A stretch of DNA of 64,000 nucleotides from Streptomyces sp. B21-105 (lineage in GTDB: Bacteria; Actinomycetota; Actinomycetes; Streptomycetales; Streptomycetaceae). The position numbers and the translations under genes are program-made. Location of the stretch: contig NZ_JARUMJ010000001.1 of the NCBI RefSeq assembly GCF_036898465.1, forward strand, positions 3,224,001-3,288,000, given 5' to 3'. Below are positions 28,686 through 38,498 of this stretch, piece after piece. Below the pieces are notes generated by a model. That model was given only the letters and a program-made list of their open reading frames with translations, was not told the DNA's origin and did not search any database. The first letter of the stretch is position 1, and every line of letters begins with the position of its first letter.

Positions 28686-30008
28686 ATGGCGAACGATCAG
28701 CGCGCGGCGGCGCATCCCATCCCCCGGTTCCCGGCGGACTTCCTGTGGGGCGTGTCCACGTCCGCACATCAGATCGAAGGCGCGGTGGACGAGCGCGAAC
28801 CGTCCGTGTGGGACGTCTTCACGGCCGAGCCGGGACGGGTGAAGGACGGCTCCACGGCCGCCGTGGCCTGCGACCACGTCCGCCGCCACGGCGAGGACGT
28901 GACCCTCCTCGCGGGCCTCGGCGTCAACGCCTACCGCTTCTCCGTCTCCTGGCCGCGGGTCAACGCCCCCGGCGGCCTCGACTTCTACGACCGTCTCGTG
29001 GACGAGCTGCTGGCGGCGGGCGTCCGCCCGGTCCCCACCCTCTTCCACTGGGACCTGCCGGCGGACCTGGACTGGATGGAGCGGGACACCGCCTCCCGGT
29101 TCGCCCAGTACGCGTCCGCGGTGGTGGACCGGCTCGGGGACCGCGTCACGAAGTGGATCACCCTCAACGAGCCCGCCGAGCACACCCTGCTGGGCCACGC
29201 GCTCGGCACCCACGCCCCCGGCAAGCAGCTCCTCTTCGACGCGCTGCCCGCCGCCCACCACCAGCTGCTCGGCCACGGCCTCGCCGCCCAGGCGCTGCGC
29301 GCGGCCGGCGCCTCGGACATCGGCGTCGCCAACTCGCACGGCCCGACCTGGCCGGCCTCGCAGGAGCCCGCCGACCTCGAGGCGGCGGCGTTCTACGACG
29401 TCCTGCTCAACCGCCTGTTCGCCGAGCCGCTGCTGCTGGGCGCGTACCCGGAGGGCCTCGGCGAGCTGATGCCGGGCGACGTCGCGGCCGACCTGAAGAT
29501 CATCGGCGAGTCGCTCGACTGGTACGGCGTCAACTACTACGCCCCGACCCGGGTGGGCGCCCCGCAGGGCACCGAGATCGAGTTCGGCGGGATCACCATG
29601 CCGGCCGAACTCCCCTTCTCCGTCCGGGAGATCGAGGGCGTCCCGGTGACCGACTTCGGCTGGCCGGTCGTCCCCGAGGGCCTGACCGAGCTTCTGACGA
29701 CCTTCAAGGACCGCTACGGCGACCGCCTCCCGCCGGTCGTCATCACCGAGAACGGCTGCTCCTACGAAGGCCTCGACGACCAGGCCCGGATCGCCTACCT
29801 GGACGGCCACCTCCGCGCCCTGCACCGGGCCCTGGAGGCGGGCGTCGACGTGCGTGGCTACTTCGTCTGGTCGCTGCTGGACAACTTCGAGTGGGCGGAG
29901 GGCTACGCACGGCGCTTCGGCCTCGTCCACGTCGACTTCGCGACGCAGGTCCGCACCCCGAAGGCCTCCTACGCCTGGCTGCGGGACGTTCTGCGGGCGC
30001 AGGGATGA
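28686..30008 (+). CDS. family GH1 beta-glucosidase
   Basis: This 440-residue glycoside hydrolase family 1 enzyme has the N-terminal signature FPADFLWGVSTSAHQIEGA, the acid/base Glu in ITLNEPAEH and the nucleophile Glu in VVITENGCSY. The C-terminal signature is VRGYFVWSLLDNFEWAEGYARRFGLVHVDF. It lacks a signal peptide, so it cleaves cellobiose-type disaccharides inside the cell. ATG 28686 is preferred; 28674 is an alternative. Its stop overlaps the MFS start by 4 bp, so uptake and cleavage are coupled. A palindromic operator lies upstream. Confidence 0.94.
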   Translation: MANDQRAAAHPIPRFPADFLWGVSTSAHQIEGAVDEREPSVWDVFTAEPGRVKDGSTAAVACDHVRRHGEDVTLLAGLGVNAYRFSVSWPRVNAPGGLDFYDRLVDELLAAGVRPVPTLFHWDLPADLDWMERDTASRFAQYASAVVDRLGDRVTKWITLNEPAEHTLLGHALGTHAPGKQLLFDALPAAHHQLLGHGLAAQALRAAGASDIGVANSHGPTWPASQEPADLEAAAFYDVLLNRLFAEPLLLGAYPEGLGELMPGDVAADLKIIGESLDWYGVNYYAPTRVGAPQGTEIEFGGITMPAELPFSVREIEGVPVTDFGWPVVPEGLTELLTTFKDRYGDRLPPVVITENGCSYEGLDDQARIAYLDGHLRALHRALEAGVDVRGYFVWSLLDNFEWAEGYARRFGLVHVDFATQVRTPKASYAWLRDVLRAQG

Positions 30009-31273
30009 CGACGGCGGACAGGGCCGCGACGGCGAAGGCGGCCGCGCTGGCCGAGCCCGTCGAACGGGTGGGCCGCGGCTGGACGTCGGCCCTGTCCCTC
30101 GCCAACGGGGCGATCTGGGTGGGCTGGTACGGCCCCCTGCAGATCCTGCTGGCCTCCCAGGCCGAGGACTTCGCGCCCGGCTCCGGCATGTCGAAGGAGG
30201 CGATGCTGGCCTGGGTGACGGGCGTCGGCGCGGTCGTCTCACTGGCGGCGAACCCGCTCTTCGGCGCGCTGTCGGACCGCACGACGTCCCGCCGGGGCCG
30301 CCGCACCCCCTGGATCGTGGCCGGCACGGCGGGCGGCGCCCTGTCGCTGTTGCTGCTCGCGGGAGCCGGCGGCGTGTGGACGATGGCGCTGGGCTGGTGC
30401 CTGGTGCAGCTGACGCTGAACGCGGCCTTCGCCGCGGTGACGGCGGCCGTACCCGACCGGGTTCCCCGGCTCCAGCGGGGCTCGGTGGGCGGCTGGCTGG
30501 GCGTCGCGCAGATCCTCGGCGTGGTCGGCGGCACCGGCCTCGCGACGGCCGCCGGGGGCGTCGGAGCGGGATATGTGGCGTGCGCGGTCTTCACGGCGCT
30601 GGGCGTGCTGCCGTACGTGCTGCGCTACGAGGATCTGCGGCTCGCGGAGGAGGACCGGCCGGCCTGGTCCTGGCGGGACTTCGCGGCCGGCTTCTGGCTG
30701 AGCCCGCGCCGCTACCCCGACCTCGGGTGGGCGTGGCTGACCCGCTTCCTGATGAACCTGAGCAACGCGCTGGTGCTGCTCTACCTCCTGTACTACCTGC
30801 GCGACCGCCTGCACCACGCCGACCCCGAGGGCGGCGTGCTGATACTGACGGCGGTGAACGGGCTGACGCTGCTCGCCACGGTCGTCGTCGGCGGCGTCTG
30901 GTCGGACCGGATCGGCCGGCGCAAGCCGTTCGTGATCTGGTCGGGCGTGCTGATGGCGGTGGCGACGGCGATGCTGGCGGCCTGGCAGACCTGGCCGGGG
31001 GCGATCGTGGCGGCGGCGCTGCTGGGCGTCGGCTTCGGCGTGTTCACCTCGGTCGACTTCGCGCTGATGACGGACGTGCTGCCGAAGGCCGGGGACCGGG
31101 GCAAGGACCTCGGCGTCATCAACGTGGCCAACGCCCTGCCCCAGGTCGCCGCCCCCGCCCTCGCCGCGCCGATCGTGACGTACCTGGGCGGCTACCGGGT
31201 GCTGTACGTGGCGTCCGCCGTGATCTGCCTGGCGGGCGCGGTGCTGGTGCGACGCATCAGGGGGGTGGACTGA
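30005..31273 (+). CDS. MFS sugar transporter
   Basis: This 422-residue 12-helix major facilitator has loop motif GALSDRTTSRRGRRTPWIVAG after helix 2 and GVWSDRIGRRKPFVIWSG in the second half, as in the GPH/sugar-type MFS group. The ATG overlaps the glucosidase stop (ATGA), showing translational coupling. It most likely imports the beta-glucoside that the GH1 enzyme cleaves. The substrate is inferred from the operon. Confidence 0.87.
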   Translation: MTTADRAATAKAAALAEPVERVGRGWTSALSLANGAIWVGWYGPLQILLASQAEDFAPGSGMSKEAMLAWVTGVGAVVSLAANPLFGALSDRTTSRRGRRTPWIVAGTAGGALSLLLLAGAGGVWTMALGWCLVQLTLNAAFAAVTAAVPDRVPRLQRGSVGGWLGVAQILGVVGGTGLATAAGGVGAGYVACAVFTALGVLPYVLRYEDLRLAEEDRPAWSWRDFAAGFWLSPRRYPDLGWAWLTRFLMNLSNALVLLYLLYYLRDRLHHADPEGGVLILTAVNGLTLLATVVVGGVWSDRIGRRKPFVIWSGVLMAVATAMLAAWQTWPGAIVAAALLGVGFGVFTSVDFALMTDVLPKAGDRGKDLGVINVANALPQVAAPALAAPIVTYLGGYRVLYVASAVICLAGAVLVRRIRGVD

Positions 31274-31297
31274 CCGCTCCGTCGTGTTCCGGCGGGG

Positions 31298-32155
31298 CTA
31301 CAGCGCTCCGGCGTCCCGGGCCGCGTAGACGCTGGGGTACAGCGGGCGGTAGCCGAGTTCGCGGCGGATGCGTTCGGTGGAGGTCAGCTGGAAGAACGGG
31401 TCGGGGTCGGTGCGCTCGTAGAGCTCGGCGGGCACGTCGACCCCGTTGAGCTGGTGCAGTTCGACCGCCGTGACGGGGGCGTCGTCGGCGATGTTGTAGG
31501 CCCGGCCGGCGGCTCCCGGCGCGTGCAGGAGACGCAGCAGGCCCTGGGCGACGTCCACGTGATGGACCATGTGCAGCCGCTGGGCCGCCGCCCAGTCGCC
31601 GGCCCACATCAGCGACTGCGCGAGGTGCGGGTCGCCCTCGCCGTAGACGAAGGCGAGGCGGCCGACGCGCACGTCCAGGCCGTCCAGCGCGAACAGCTCC
31701 CGCTCGGCCACCCCCTTGGCCTCGGGGTAGGCGCCCCACATCGCGCCGCCGCCGGGCCGCACCTCGTCGTCCTCGGTCAGCGGGCGGCCCCGCCCGAGGC
31801 CGTACACCAGACCCGTACTGACCTGCACGAAGCGCCGTACGCCGGAGGCCAGCGCGGCGCGGCCCAGTTCCACCGCCGCGTCCCGGTTGACGGCCCACGC
31901 CTCCTCGTCCGGGACCCCGCGGAAGGCTGCCGCGACGTTCACGACCGCGCCCACCCCGGCCACCGCCTTGCCGAGCGCCTCCGCGTCCCGCAGGTCCCCG
32001 ACCACGACCTCGGCGCCCAGCTCGGCGAACCGCTCCCCCCGCGCGGCCTCCCGCACCAGGACCCGTACCCGTTCCCCCGGCCGGGTCTGCGCCAGCAGCC
32101 TCGGCACGAAGCGCCGCCCGACCTGTCCCGTCGTACCCGTCACCAGTGTCAACAT
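31298..32155 (-). CDS. NAD(P)-dependent epimerase/dehydratase (extended SDR)
   Basis: This 285-residue extended short-chain dehydrogenase has the Rossmann motif TLVTGTTGQVGRRFVPRLLAQ, VVVGDLRDAEALGKA and the Ser in QVSTGLVYG. The catalytic YxxxK is in WGAYPEAKGVAERELF. It probably acts on a nucleotide sugar or other secondary alcohol; the substrate is unknown. It diverges from an MmyB-type regulator, and a perfect palindrome lies between the two starts, indicating regulation by that protein. Confidence 0.88.
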   Translation of the reverse strand: MLTLVTGTTGQVGRRFVPRLLAQTRPGERVRVLVREAARGERFAELGAEVVVGDLRDAEALGKAVAGVGAVVNVAAAFRGVPDEEAWAVNRDAAVELGRAALASGVRRFVQVSTGLVYGLGRGRPLTEDDEVRPGGGAMWGAYPEAKGVAERELFALDGLDVRVGRLAFVYGEGDPHLAQSLMWAGDWAAAQRLHMVHHVDVAQGLLRLLHAPGAAGRAYNIADDAPVTAVELHQLNGVDVPAELYERTDPDPFFQLTSTERIRRELGYRPLYPSVYAARDAGAL

Positions 32156-32182
32156 GGTCTGTTCTCCCCACTCCGGCCGATC

Positions 32183-32206
32183 GACCGGTCCAGTAGCGGA
32201 CCGGTC
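32183..32206. promoter_or_regulatory. perfect palindromic operator between SDR and regulator genes
   Basis: GACCGGTCC-AGTAGC-GGACCGGTC is a perfect dyad with 9-bp arms, each arm itself containing the palindrome ACCGGT. It lies 28 bp upstream of the SDR start. The position between divergent genes suggests binding by the MmyB-type regulator at 32294. Confidence 0.6.
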
Positions 32207-32293
32207 CGGTGACTCCAGCCTCGGACTCCACGGGAGGGACCGGGAGAGACCCGTCGATCAGGGGACCGGCAGTCCCTGGATACGACGGCCGGG

Positions 32294-33178
32294 ATGCCGC
32301 AGCCTGGAGAGGTGAACCGAGCCGAACTCGCCGACTTCCTGCGCCGCGGCCGCGCCCGCCTCAGTCCACCGGACGTGGGACTCGCGCCGGGCGCCCGCCG
32401 CCGTACGCCCGGGCTGCGCCGCGAGGAGGTGGCGCAGCTGGCGGATATGTCGGTCGACTACTACACGCGCCTGGAGCAGTGCCGGGGCCCGCGTCCGTCC
32501 CGCCAGATGCTGACGGCGCTGGCCCGCGCCCTGCGCCTCACCGGCGACGAGCGCGACCACCTGTTCCACCTGGCCGGCGAGGAGCCCCCGCGCCGTGAGA
32601 CGGCGTCGGCGCACGTCCCGCCCGGCCTGATGCTGATCCTGGACCGCCTGCACGACACGCCGGCGCAGGTGGTGACCGACTGCGGCGAGGTCCTGGCCCA
32701 GAACGCGATGGGCAGGGCCCTGACCCGCGATGTGATGTCGCGCCCCCGGCGCGAGCGCAACCTGCTCCGTCTCTACTTCCTGGATCCGCGGGCCCGCGAC
32801 CTGTTCCCGGAGGAGGACCGGCCGGACCACGCCCGCGCCCAGGTGGCCAACCTGCGCGCGGTGGCCGCCGCCCGTCCCGACGACCCGGAACCCGCCGGGC
32901 TGGTCGCCGAACTCCGGTCGTCGAGCGAGGAGTTCGCCCGTCTGTGGGACGAGCACGAGGTGTCCCTGCGCCACAAGGCGACGAAACGCTTCCTGCACCC
33001 GCTGGTCGGTCTGCTGGAGCTGGACTGCGAGGTCCTGCTCAGCCACGAGCACCACCAGCTCCTGGTCATCCACACGGCCCGTCCGGGCACGGAGGCCTGG
33101 GAGCGGCTCCAACTGCTGCGCGTGGTGGGCCTCCAGGACATGTCCCCGCAGGGACCGCCCACACGACGGACGTTCTAG
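32294..33178 (+). CDS. helix-turn-helix regulator with MmyB-like ligand domain
   Basis: This 294-residue regulator has an N-terminal XRE helix-turn-helix (ELADFLRRGRARLSPPDVGLAPGARRRTPGLRREEVAQLADMSVDYYTRLEQ). Its C-terminal MmyB-like domain has FLHPLVGLLELDCEVLLSHEHHQLLVIHTARPGTEAWERLQLL. It is divergent from the SDR gene and probably its regulator. A GTG at 32312 is an alternative start. Its stop overlaps that of era by 4 bp in convergent orientation. Confidence 0.88.
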   Translation: MPQPGEVNRAELADFLRRGRARLSPPDVGLAPGARRRTPGLRREEVAQLADMSVDYYTRLEQCRGPRPSRQMLTALARALRLTGDERDHLFHLAGEEPPRRETASAHVPPGLMLILDRLHDTPAQVVTDCGEVLAQNAMGRALTRDVMSRPRRERNLLRLYFLDPRARDLFPEEDRPDHARAQVANLRAVAAARPDDPEPAGLVAELRSSSEEFARLWDEHEVSLRHKATKRFLHPLVGLLELDCEVLLSHEHHQLLVIHTARPGTEAWERLQLLRVVGLQDMSPQGPPTRRTF

Positions 33179-34128
33179 AACCCCAGCTTGCGCAGCTGCT
33201 TCGGATCCCGCTGCCAGTCCTTCGCGACCTTCACGTGCAGGTCCAGGAAGACGGGCGTGCCGAGCAGCGCCTCGATCTGCTTGCGGGACTTGATGCCGAC
33301 GTCCTTCAGGCGCTTGCCCTTGGGGCCGATGATGATGCCCTTCTGGCTGGGGCGCTCGATGTAGATGTTGGCGTGGATGTCGAGCAGCGGCTTCTCGGCG
33401 GGGCGGTCCTCACGGGGCAGCATCTCCTCGACGACGACCGCGATGGAGTGCGGCAGCTCGTCACGGACGCCCTCCAGCGCCGCCTCGCGGATCAGCTCGG
33501 CAACCATCACCTGCTCGGGCTCGTCGGTCAGGTCGCCCTCGGGGTAGAGCGGCGGGCTCTCCGGGAGCATCGGCACGAGAAGGTCGGCCAGCAGCTCGAC
33601 CTGCTGGCCGCCCACCGCCGAGACCGGCACGATCTCCGCCCACTCGAACCCCAGCTCCTTGCCGAGCTGATCGATAGCGATGAGCTGTTCGGCGAGCGCC
33701 TTGGAGTCCACCAGGTCGGTCTTGGTGACGACCGCGACCTTCGGGGTGCGTTTGATGCCGGCGAGCTCCTTGGCGATGAACCGGTCGCCGGGGCCCAGCT
33801 TCTCGTTGGCCGGCAGGCAGAAGCCGATGACGTCGACCTCGGCCCAGGTGGCGCGCACGACGTCGTTCAGCCGCTCGCCGAGCAGGGTGCGCGGCTTGTG
33901 CAGCCCCGGCGTGTCCACCAGGATCAGCTGGGCCTCCGGGCGGTGCACGATGCCCCGCACGGTGTGCCGCGTGGTCTGCGGACGGTTCGAGGTGATCGCC
34001 ACCTTCTTCCCGACCAGAGCGTTCGTGAGGGTGGACTTGCCGGCGTTGGGTCGGCCCACGAAGCAGGCGAAGCCGGCACGGTGTACGGACTCGGCCGACT
34101 GCTCGGATGACTGGTTGCGAACGCTCAT
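33175..34128 (-). CDS. era: ribosome biogenesis GTPase Era
   Basis: This 317-residue GTPase is needed for 30S assembly and 16S rRNA maturation. It has G1 GRPNAGKST, the G2 Thr region TRHTVRGI, G3 DTPGL and G4 TKTD. The C-terminal KH domain carries IYIERPSQKGIIIGPKGKRLKDVG (GxxG loop). The ATG at 34128 gives the standard length and follows a G-rich ribosome site. Confidence 0.96.
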   Translation of the reverse strand: MSVRNQSSEQSAESVHRAGFACFVGRPNAGKSTLTNALVGKKVAITSNRPQTTRHTVRGIVHRPEAQLILVDTPGLHKPRTLLGERLNDVVRATWAEVDVIGFCLPANEKLGPGDRFIAKELAGIKRTPKVAVVTKTDLVDSKALAEQLIAIDQLGKELGFEWAEIVPVSAVGGQQVELLADLLVPMLPESPPLYPEGDLTDEPEQVMVAELIREAALEGVRDELPHSIAVVVEEMLPREDRPAEKPLLDIHANIYIERPSQKGIIIGPKGKRLKDVGIKSRKQIEALLGTPVFLDLHVKVAKDWQRDPKQLRKLGF

Positions 34129-34217
34129 GGCCCCCATTCTCCCTGATCCGCGAAGCACCGCCGTACACACGATCGGCCGGGCCCCGGGCGGTGAGCTCCC
34201 GGAAACCTCCATGCAAC

Positions 34218-34255
34218 GAAACGTCACGGAAACACGCGTGTGCACTGGAGGAAAC
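34218..34255 (+). promoter_or_regulatory. GlnR-like box upstream of amtB
   Basis: GAAAC-n6-GAAAC-n6-GTGCA-n6-GAAAC follows the exact 5+6 periodicity of the GlnR consensus (gTnAC-n6-GaAAC, two repeats). The two GaAAC positions are perfect and the gTnAC positions imperfect. It lies 46 bp before the amtB start. GlnR is the nitrogen regulator that activates amtB-glnK in Streptomyces. Recognition was by eye. Confidence 0.6.
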
Positions 34256-34301
34256 GCAATGCGGTGACCCTCTGACGAGCCCCCGCATCGTTGGAGACAT
34301 C

Positions 34302-35612
34302 GTGACTCTGGCCGCCGCCCACGTGAACACCGGCGACACAGCCTGGCTGCTCGCCGCCACCGCCCTCGTCCTGCTGATGACCCCGGGACTGGCCCTCTTC
34401 TACGGCGGCATGGTCCGCACGAAGAGCGTCCTCAACATGCTCATGATGAGCTTCGTGTCGATCGCCCTGGTCACGGTGGTGTGGCTGGCGGCCGGCTACT
34501 CCCTCGCCTTCGGGAAGGACGCCGGCGGCGGCCTCATCGGCGGGCTCCAGCACGCCGGGATGGCCGGCCTCGGCCCGGACAGCGTCCAGGGCACGGTCCC
34601 GACCCTCCTCTTCGCCACCTTCCAGCTCACCTTCGCGATCATCACCGCCGCGCTGATCAGCGGCGCCATCGCGGACCGGGCGAAGTTCGCGGCCTGGCTG
34701 GTCTTCGTGCCGCTCTGGGCGCTGCTCGTATACGTTCCCGTCGCACACTGGGTCTGGGGCCCGGGCGGTTGGATCCTCGACCGGCTCGGCGCGCTGGACT
34801 TCGCGGGCGGCCTGCCCGTCGAGATCACGTCCGGGGCCTCCGGTCTTGCGTTGTGCCTGGTCCTGGGCCCGCGGCTGGGCTTCAAGAAGGACGCGATGCG
34901 GCCGCACAACCTGCCCATGGTGATGCTGGGCGCGGGCCTGCTGTGGTTCGGCTGGTTCGGCTTCAACGCCGGTTCCGCGCTGGGCGCGAACGGGCTGGCG
35001 GCGGCGGCCTTCCTCAACACGCTCGCGGCCGGCTGCACCGGCCTGCTGGGCTGGCTCTTCGTCGAGCAGCAGCGCGACGGCCACCCGACGACCCTGGGCG
35101 CGGCCTCCGGCGCGGTCGCGGGCCTGGTGGCGATCACGCCGTCCTGCGGCTCGGTCTCCCTGCTCGGCGCCCTGGCCGTGGGCCTCGCCGCCGGCGTCGT
35201 CTGCTCCTACGCGGTGGGCTGGAAGTTCAAGCTGAACTACGACGACTCCCTCGACGTCGTGGGCGTGCACCTCGTCGGCGGCGTCATCGGCACGCTCCTG
35301 ATCGGCGTCTTCGCCGTGGACACCATGACCGGCGGCCCCGAGGGCCTGCTGTACGGCGGCGGGTTCGGGCAGCTCGGCAGGCAGCTGGTCGCGGTGATCG
35401 CGGTCGCCGCCTACGCCTTCACCGTGACCTACGGCATCGGCAAGCTGCTCGACCGCACGATGGGCCTGCGCGCGGACGAGGACCACGAGCACACCGGCCT
35501 GGACCTTACGGTGCACGCCGAGACGGCATACGATCACGGCGTCCTGGGCCACGGCGCCCCGGTCTCCGCGCACTCCGTCCCCTCCGCCCAGAAGGTCAAG
35601 CCACACGCTTGA
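34302..35612 (+). CDS. amtB: ammonium transporter
   Basis: This 436-residue Amt/Rh channel protein has eleven hydrophobic segments. Family motifs include TPGLALFYGGMVRTKSVLNMLMMSF, VPVAHWVWGPGGW, the first pore His in MRPHNLPMVMLGAGLLWFGWFGFNAGSAL and the second in VGVHLVGGVIGTL. GTG at 34302 has GGAG at spacing 5. The stop codon TGA is now formed with the first bases of the inserted IS element (GC-TTGAC). Without the element the last codons would read CAC GCA TGA. A GlnR-like box lies upstream. It normally pairs with glnK, now 1.4 kb away. Confidence 0.95.
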   Translation: MTLAAAHVNTGDTAWLLAATALVLLMTPGLALFYGGMVRTKSVLNMLMMSFVSIALVTVVWLAAGYSLAFGKDAGGGLIGGLQHAGMAGLGPDSVQGTVPTLLFATFQLTFAIITAALISGAIADRAKFAAWLVFVPLWALLVYVPVAHWVWGPGGWILDRLGALDFAGGLPVEITSGASGLALCLVLGPRLGFKKDAMRPHNLPMVMLGAGLLWFGWFGFNAGSALGANGLAAAAFLNTLAAGCTGLLGWLFVEQQRDGHPTTLGAASGAVAGLVAITPSCGSVSLLGALAVGLAAGVVCSYAVGWKFKLNYDDSLDVVGVHLVGGVIGTLLIGVFAVDTMTGGPEGLLYGGGFGQLGRQLVAVIAVAAYAFTVTYGIGKLLDRTMGLRADEDHEHTGLDLTVHAETAYDHGVLGHGAPVSAHSVPSAQKVKPHA

Positions 35613-36837
35613 CTTCCTCCCCCGCCTGAAGGCGGGGGAGTCCAGCGGTCGCCCGCTGGGGTTCCTGCTTCACCGACGACCGCCCCCTTCGGGAGGACTC
35701 CCGTTGAGGTCTTACACCGTCTCCACAGGCAGACGCCGCCAGCCCGGCGGCCAGAATGTTGCGTGCCGCGTTCACGTCGCGGTCGTGCACGGCACCGCAG
35801 TGCTCGCACGTCCACTCGCGCACGTTCAACGCCATCTTCGCCGCGAGCGTGCCGCAGGCCCCGCACAGCTTCGAGCTGGGGAACCACCGGTCGACCACGA
35901 CGAGCTCACGCCCGTACCAGGCGCACTTGTACTCCAGCATGGAGCGCAGGTCCGTCCAGGCCGCATCGGAGACGGCGCGCGCGAGCCTGCCGTTCTTGAG
36001 CAGGTTGCGGACGGTGAGGTCCTCGATCACGACCGTTTGGTTCTCGCGGACGAGTCGAGTCGACAGCTTGTGCAGGAAGTCGCGGCGCCGGTCGGCGATC
36101 CGCGCGTGAACTTTGGCGACCCTGCGCCGGGCCTTCTCCCGGTTCGCCGACCCCTTCGCCTTGCGCGACAGCTCCCGCTGCGCCTTGGCGAGGCGGGCGC
36201 GGTCGCGGCGCTCGTGCCGGGGGTTGGTCACCTTCTCCCCGGTGGACAGGGTCACCAGGGAGGTGATCCCTGCATCGACGCCGACCGCGTTCGTCGTGGC
36301 CGCAGCCGCAGCGATGCGGTCGTCGCACAGCATCGAGACGAACCAGCGTCCCGCGGCGTCGCGGGACACCGTCACCGTGGTCGGCACCGCACCCTCGGGG
36401 AGCGGACGCGACCAGCGGATGTCCAACGGCTCGGCCATCTTGGCCAGAGTCAGTCGCCCCTCGCGCCACGTGAAGGCGCTGCGGGTGTACTCGGCCGACG
36501 CCCGGGACTTCTTCCGGCTCTTGAAGCGGGGGTACTTCGCCCGCTTGGCGAAGAAGTGGGTGAACGCCGTCTGCAGATGGCGCAGCGCCTGCTGGAGCGG
36601 AACGGAGGACACCTCGGCCAGGAACGCCAGTTCCTCGGTCTTCTTCCACTGCGTGAGCGCGGCGGAGGACTGCACGTAGGAGACACGGCGCTGCTCGCCG
36701 TACCAGGCCCGCGTCCGCTCCTCCAGCGCCTTGTTGTAGACGAGGCGGGCGCAGCCGAACGTGCGCGACAGCTCGGCTGCCTGCGCGTCCGTGGGGTAGA
36801 AGCGGTACGTGAACGCCCGCTTGACCTGCTGCGCCAT
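35596..36837 (-). CDS. tnpB: TnpB, RNA-guided nuclease of an IS200/IS605-family element
   Basis: This is a 413-residue TnpB. The RuvC-like catalytic residues are all present: Asp in VGVDAGITSLV, Glu in VVIEDLTVRNLL and Asp in HDRDVNAARNIL. The zinc site SKLCGACGTLA...WTCEHCGAVH is complete. The N-terminal domain starts VKRAFTYRFYPTDAQAAELSRTF. The frame runs through the right-end hairpin and uses a stop located in the amtB gene, so the last five codons are target DNA. No TnpA (Y1 transposase) is encoded, so movement would need TnpA in trans. The gene looks intact. Confidence 0.92.
   Translation of the reverse strand: MAQQVKRAFTYRFYPTDAQAAELSRTFGCARLVYNKALEERTRAWYGEQRRVSYVQSSAALTQWKKTEELAFLAEVSSVPLQQALRHLQTAFTHFFAKRAKYPRFKSRKKSRASAEYTRSAFTWREGRLTLAKMAEPLDIRWSRPLPEGAVPTTVTVSRDAAGRWFVSMLCDDRIAAAAATTNAVGVDAGITSLVTLSTGEKVTNPRHERRDRARLAKAQRELSRKAKGSANREKARRRVAKVHARIADRRRDFLHKLSTRLVRENQTVVIEDLTVRNLLKNGRLARAVSDAAWTDLRSMLEYKCAWYGRELVVVDRWFPSSKLCGACGTLAAKMALNVREWTCEHCGAVHDRDVNAARNILAAGLAASACGDGVRPQRESSRRGRSSVKQEPQRATAGLPRLQAGEEVKRVA
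35609..35770 (-). ncRNA. predicted omega (guide) RNA region of TnpB
   Basis: In TnpB elements the guide RNA covers the 3-prime end of tnpB and the right end, with the guide read from flanking DNA. Here the region holds two perfect stems, CCAGCGG-TCGC-CCGCTGG (35642-35659) and CTCCCCCGCC-TGAA-GGCGGGGGAG (35617-35640). The guide would begin just below 35609, within the amtB 3-prime end on the minus strand. The 5-prime limit is a guess. Confidence 0.5.
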
Positions 36838-37008
36838 GCCTCACACGATATCAACTTCCCTGTGAGCAGCGGCTGTTGGCCGGTGGCACCGGTGAAGCGC
36901 CGGTCCGCCCTGCCGCCGAACCGGCGTCCACTGGCATGCTCCGCAGGAGCCTCGTTTCCCCCCGCAAGCGGGAGGTACCCCCGCCCCTGCCTGAAGGCAG
37001 GGGCACCC
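35609..37008 (-). mobile_element. IS200/IS605-family element (tnpB only) inserted between amtB and glnK
   Basis: The proposed element is 1,400 bp with a subterminal hairpin at each end, both with a TGAA loop on the plus strand: CTCCCCCGCC/GGCGGGGGAG (35617-35640) and CCCCTGCC/GGCAGGGG (36984-37003). There is no inverted repeat pair or target duplication, as expected for this family. Read on the minus strand, TTCAT precedes the left end and the right end finishes GTCAA. Deleting 35609-37008 joins CACGC to ATGAAGGAG and recreates an amtB stop followed by the glnK ribosome site. About 170 bp upstream of tnpB contain no other gene. Confidence 0.85.
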
Positions 37009-37012
37009 ATGA

Positions 37013-38397
<1,385 letters not shown>

Positions 38398-38498
38398 GGG
38401 TGCGGACCCCCCACGTACGGGCTGCGGCGGCTGGGTGGACGGGCGGGTGCGGACCTGTGGGGCGGGCGCCCGGCCACCGGTGGACATGGTGCGTGGGA

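Noticed and set aside
36838..37008. A tnpA (Y1 transposase) gene in the IS element.
   Set aside because: Only about 170 bp lie upstream of tnpB, too little for a TnpA of about 140 residues, and no HUH motif is readable in any frame.
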